A DNA stretch of 64,000 nt from Pseudomonas putida (GTDB lineage Bacteria > Pseudomonadota > Gammaproteobacteria > Pseudomonadales > Pseudomonadaceae): assembly GCF_026625125.1 (NCBI RefSeq), contig NZ_CP113097.1:2542001-2606000 (forward strand), written 5' to 3'. A program made the translations under genes and the position numbers. The notes under the pieces are model-generated. The model ran no database searches, was not told the origin of the DNA, and saw only the letters and a list, made by a program, of their open reading frames with translations. Below are positions 62,792 to 64,000 of the stretch, piece after piece (the stretch's first letter is position 1; each line of letters opens with the position of its first letter).

Positions 62792-64000
62792 TTACCTCGG
62801 CAACCCCGCCAATGGGCAATGCAAGACCAGCTTGGCCCCGCCCAGCTCACTGTCACCCACCTCCAGCCCAAACCCGTGCAAGTCGACGATCGCCGCAACG
62901 ATCGACAAACCGAGGCCGAATCCCGGGTGGCGGTGGCCTTCATCGCTGCGATAGAACCGCTTCAGCACTGCAGTGCGCTCTTGTTCCGGAATCCCAGGTC
63001 CGCTGTCCTCGATAGCGATATGCACGCCTGTCTCGTCCTGCGTCGCGGTAATGGCTACCCGGCCACCTTCTGGCGTGAACTTGATGGCATTGCCCACCAG
63101 GTTGGCCAGCGCTTCGAACAGCAACTCACGGTCCCCATGCAGCGCCGCCAGGTGCTCAGGCTGCTGCAGCTGCAGGCGGATGCCGCCATCTTCAGCCAGG
63201 GGCAGGTAGAAATCGTGCAACTCCACCAGCAACTCACGCGGGTGAAGCTCAATGAAGCCGGCGCGGCGCTGGCGATCCTCCAGCTCACTGATGCGCAACA
63301 GGCCACGAAAACGTGCCATCAGGGTATCGGTTTCGCCGATGGCCTGGTCCAGTGCTTCGGCTTGCGCTGAGTCCAACCCGCTCTGCTGGCGGATGCGGTA
63401 CAGCTGCGCTCGCAGGCGGGTGAGCGGTGTGCGCAGGTCGTGGGCAATGTTGTCGCACACGCCCTTGACCTCGTGCATCAGCCGTTCGATCCGGTCAAGC
63501 ATGGCGTTGACGATGGCCGCCAGCATGTCCAGTTCGTCGCGCCGGGCCGACAGTGGCAGGCGGTGGGTGAGGTCGCCGGCGACGATCAGCTCTGCCTGCG
63601 CCTGTATCGCGCGAATGCGTTTCAAAGGCCTGCGCCGCAGCATGTACCAGCCAGCGAAGCCAGGGATGAGTGTCAGCGATATGCCCCATAGCAACGCGTG
63701 CAGGATGATGCGTGTCACCACGAACAACGAGCCGTTGTCGCGCAGCAGGACCAGCCAGCGGCCGTCCTGAACCTTGATTGCCACCGCGTCGCAGCTGTCA
63801 CGCGGCATGTGCGGGTCATCGGCGTCCAGGCAGCGCTCGAGTTCATGCACCTTGCCGTCCAGGCCCAGTTCCGGCGGGATAGCACGGATGCGCCCGCCGA
63901 TCGGGTTGAGCTGGGCGTCGAACAGGCCGTAGGCATCGAAGGCACGCTCCTCGAATGCCTGGCTGGCGATCAGGGCGTCGTCCAGCTGCTTGCCGCTCAT
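62792..64000 (-). CDS. Two-component sensor histidine kinase (5' end beyond window)
   Basis: 402 visible residues; the gene continues beyond the right edge, since the first TM helix is not seen. A periplasmic sensor part is followed by TM2 (IILHALLWGISLTLIPGFAG), HAMP (RRRPLKRIRAIQ), the H box IAHDLRTPLTRLR, N box NLVGNAIKFTPEGG, G1 DSGPGI and G2 GFGLGLSIV. This is the QseC/PfeS-like group. Its response regulator probably lies just beyond the window. Confidence 0.88.
   Translation of the reverse strand: MSGKQLDDALIASQAFEERAFDAYGLFDAQLNPIGGRIRAIPPELGLDGKVHELERCLDADDPHMPRDSCDAVAIKVQDGRWLVLLRDNGSLFVVTRIILHALLWGISLTLIPGFAGWYMLRRRPLKRIRAIQAQAELIVAGDLTHRLPLSARRDELDMLAAIVNAMLDRIERLMHEVKGVCDNIAHDLRTPLTRLRAQLYRIRQQSGLDSAQAEALDQAIGETDTLMARFRGLLRISELEDRQRRAGFIELHPRELLVELHDFYLPLAEDGGIRLQLQQPEHLAALHGDRELLFEALANLVGNAIKFTPEGGRVAITATQDETGVHIAIEDSGPGIPEQERTAVLKRFYRSDEGHRHPGFGLGLSIVAAIVDLHGFGLEVGDSELGGAKLVLHCPLAGLPR

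Noticed and set aside
1..64000. tRNA or rRNA genes
   Set aside because: No cloverleaf-like segment with TTCRANNC and no rRNA stretch was recognised by eye; a covariance-model scan would be decisive.

Overview
The window reads as the chromosome of a Pseudomonas putida-group bacterium. It is GC-rich and densely coded. It carries inverted copies of the Pseudomonas REP sequence (core GCCGGCAAGCCGGC followed by TCCCAC), a pvdQ-type acylase, and the housekeeping block lpxH-ppiB / glnS-cysS. Family assignments were made by reading the protein sequences; no database search was run. No rRNA, tRNA, CRISPR array, insertion sequence or prophage was recognised.

Layout. 1-3.0 kb: a KGG-type stress protein (cut by the window edge), then NAD salvage (pncA-pncB) divergent from an NrtR-type repressor. 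3.1-5.4 kb: ferrous iron uptake feoA-feoB plus a small Cys-rich FeoB partner. 5.5-9.2 kb: periplasmic PheC-like dehydratase, an NCS1 permease, and an Lrp/LysE divergent pair. 9.3-13.7 kb: two paralogous hybrid histidine kinases end to end. 13.8-22.8 kb: a Nudix hydrolase and a catabolic island (GntR regulator, CMD-family protein, two paralogous flavin reductases, aldehyde dehydrogenase, alpha/beta hydrolase, DUF1185 protein, LLM monooxygenase, NCS1 permease). Related sites ATGGTATACCAT, ATGGTATACCGT and GGAATACCAT precede its three transcription units. This is the best candidate for an undescribed pathway, most likely oxidative opening of an imported N-heterocycle.

23-39.8 kb: chemoreceptor, GNAT, a type 2 ArgC with divergent LysR, an SH3-domain envelope protein, an orphan zinc-ribbon protein, a VOC protein, a decayed NADH-dehydrogenase-like gene, a DMT exporter, small conserved proteins, an AmpC beta-lactamase, a BASS transporter, and a TetR/SDR/isomerase group. 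39.8-44.7 kb: cupin regulator, MFS, and a membrane catalase/cytochrome b561 operon divergent from an ECF sigma/anti-sigma pair; matching ECF-type promoters (GGAATA-N15-CGTC) face each way. 45-52.1 kb: xthA, a GNAT protein and tamA-tamB. 52.1-54 kb: an operon of two DUF2589 proteins with a Mor-like regulator. 54-64 kb: small envelope proteins, a Fur-DNA-binding-domain-only regulator, pvdQ, lpxH-ppiB, glnS, cysS, an unusual REP-flanked tandem repeat, and a sensor kinase cut by the right edge.
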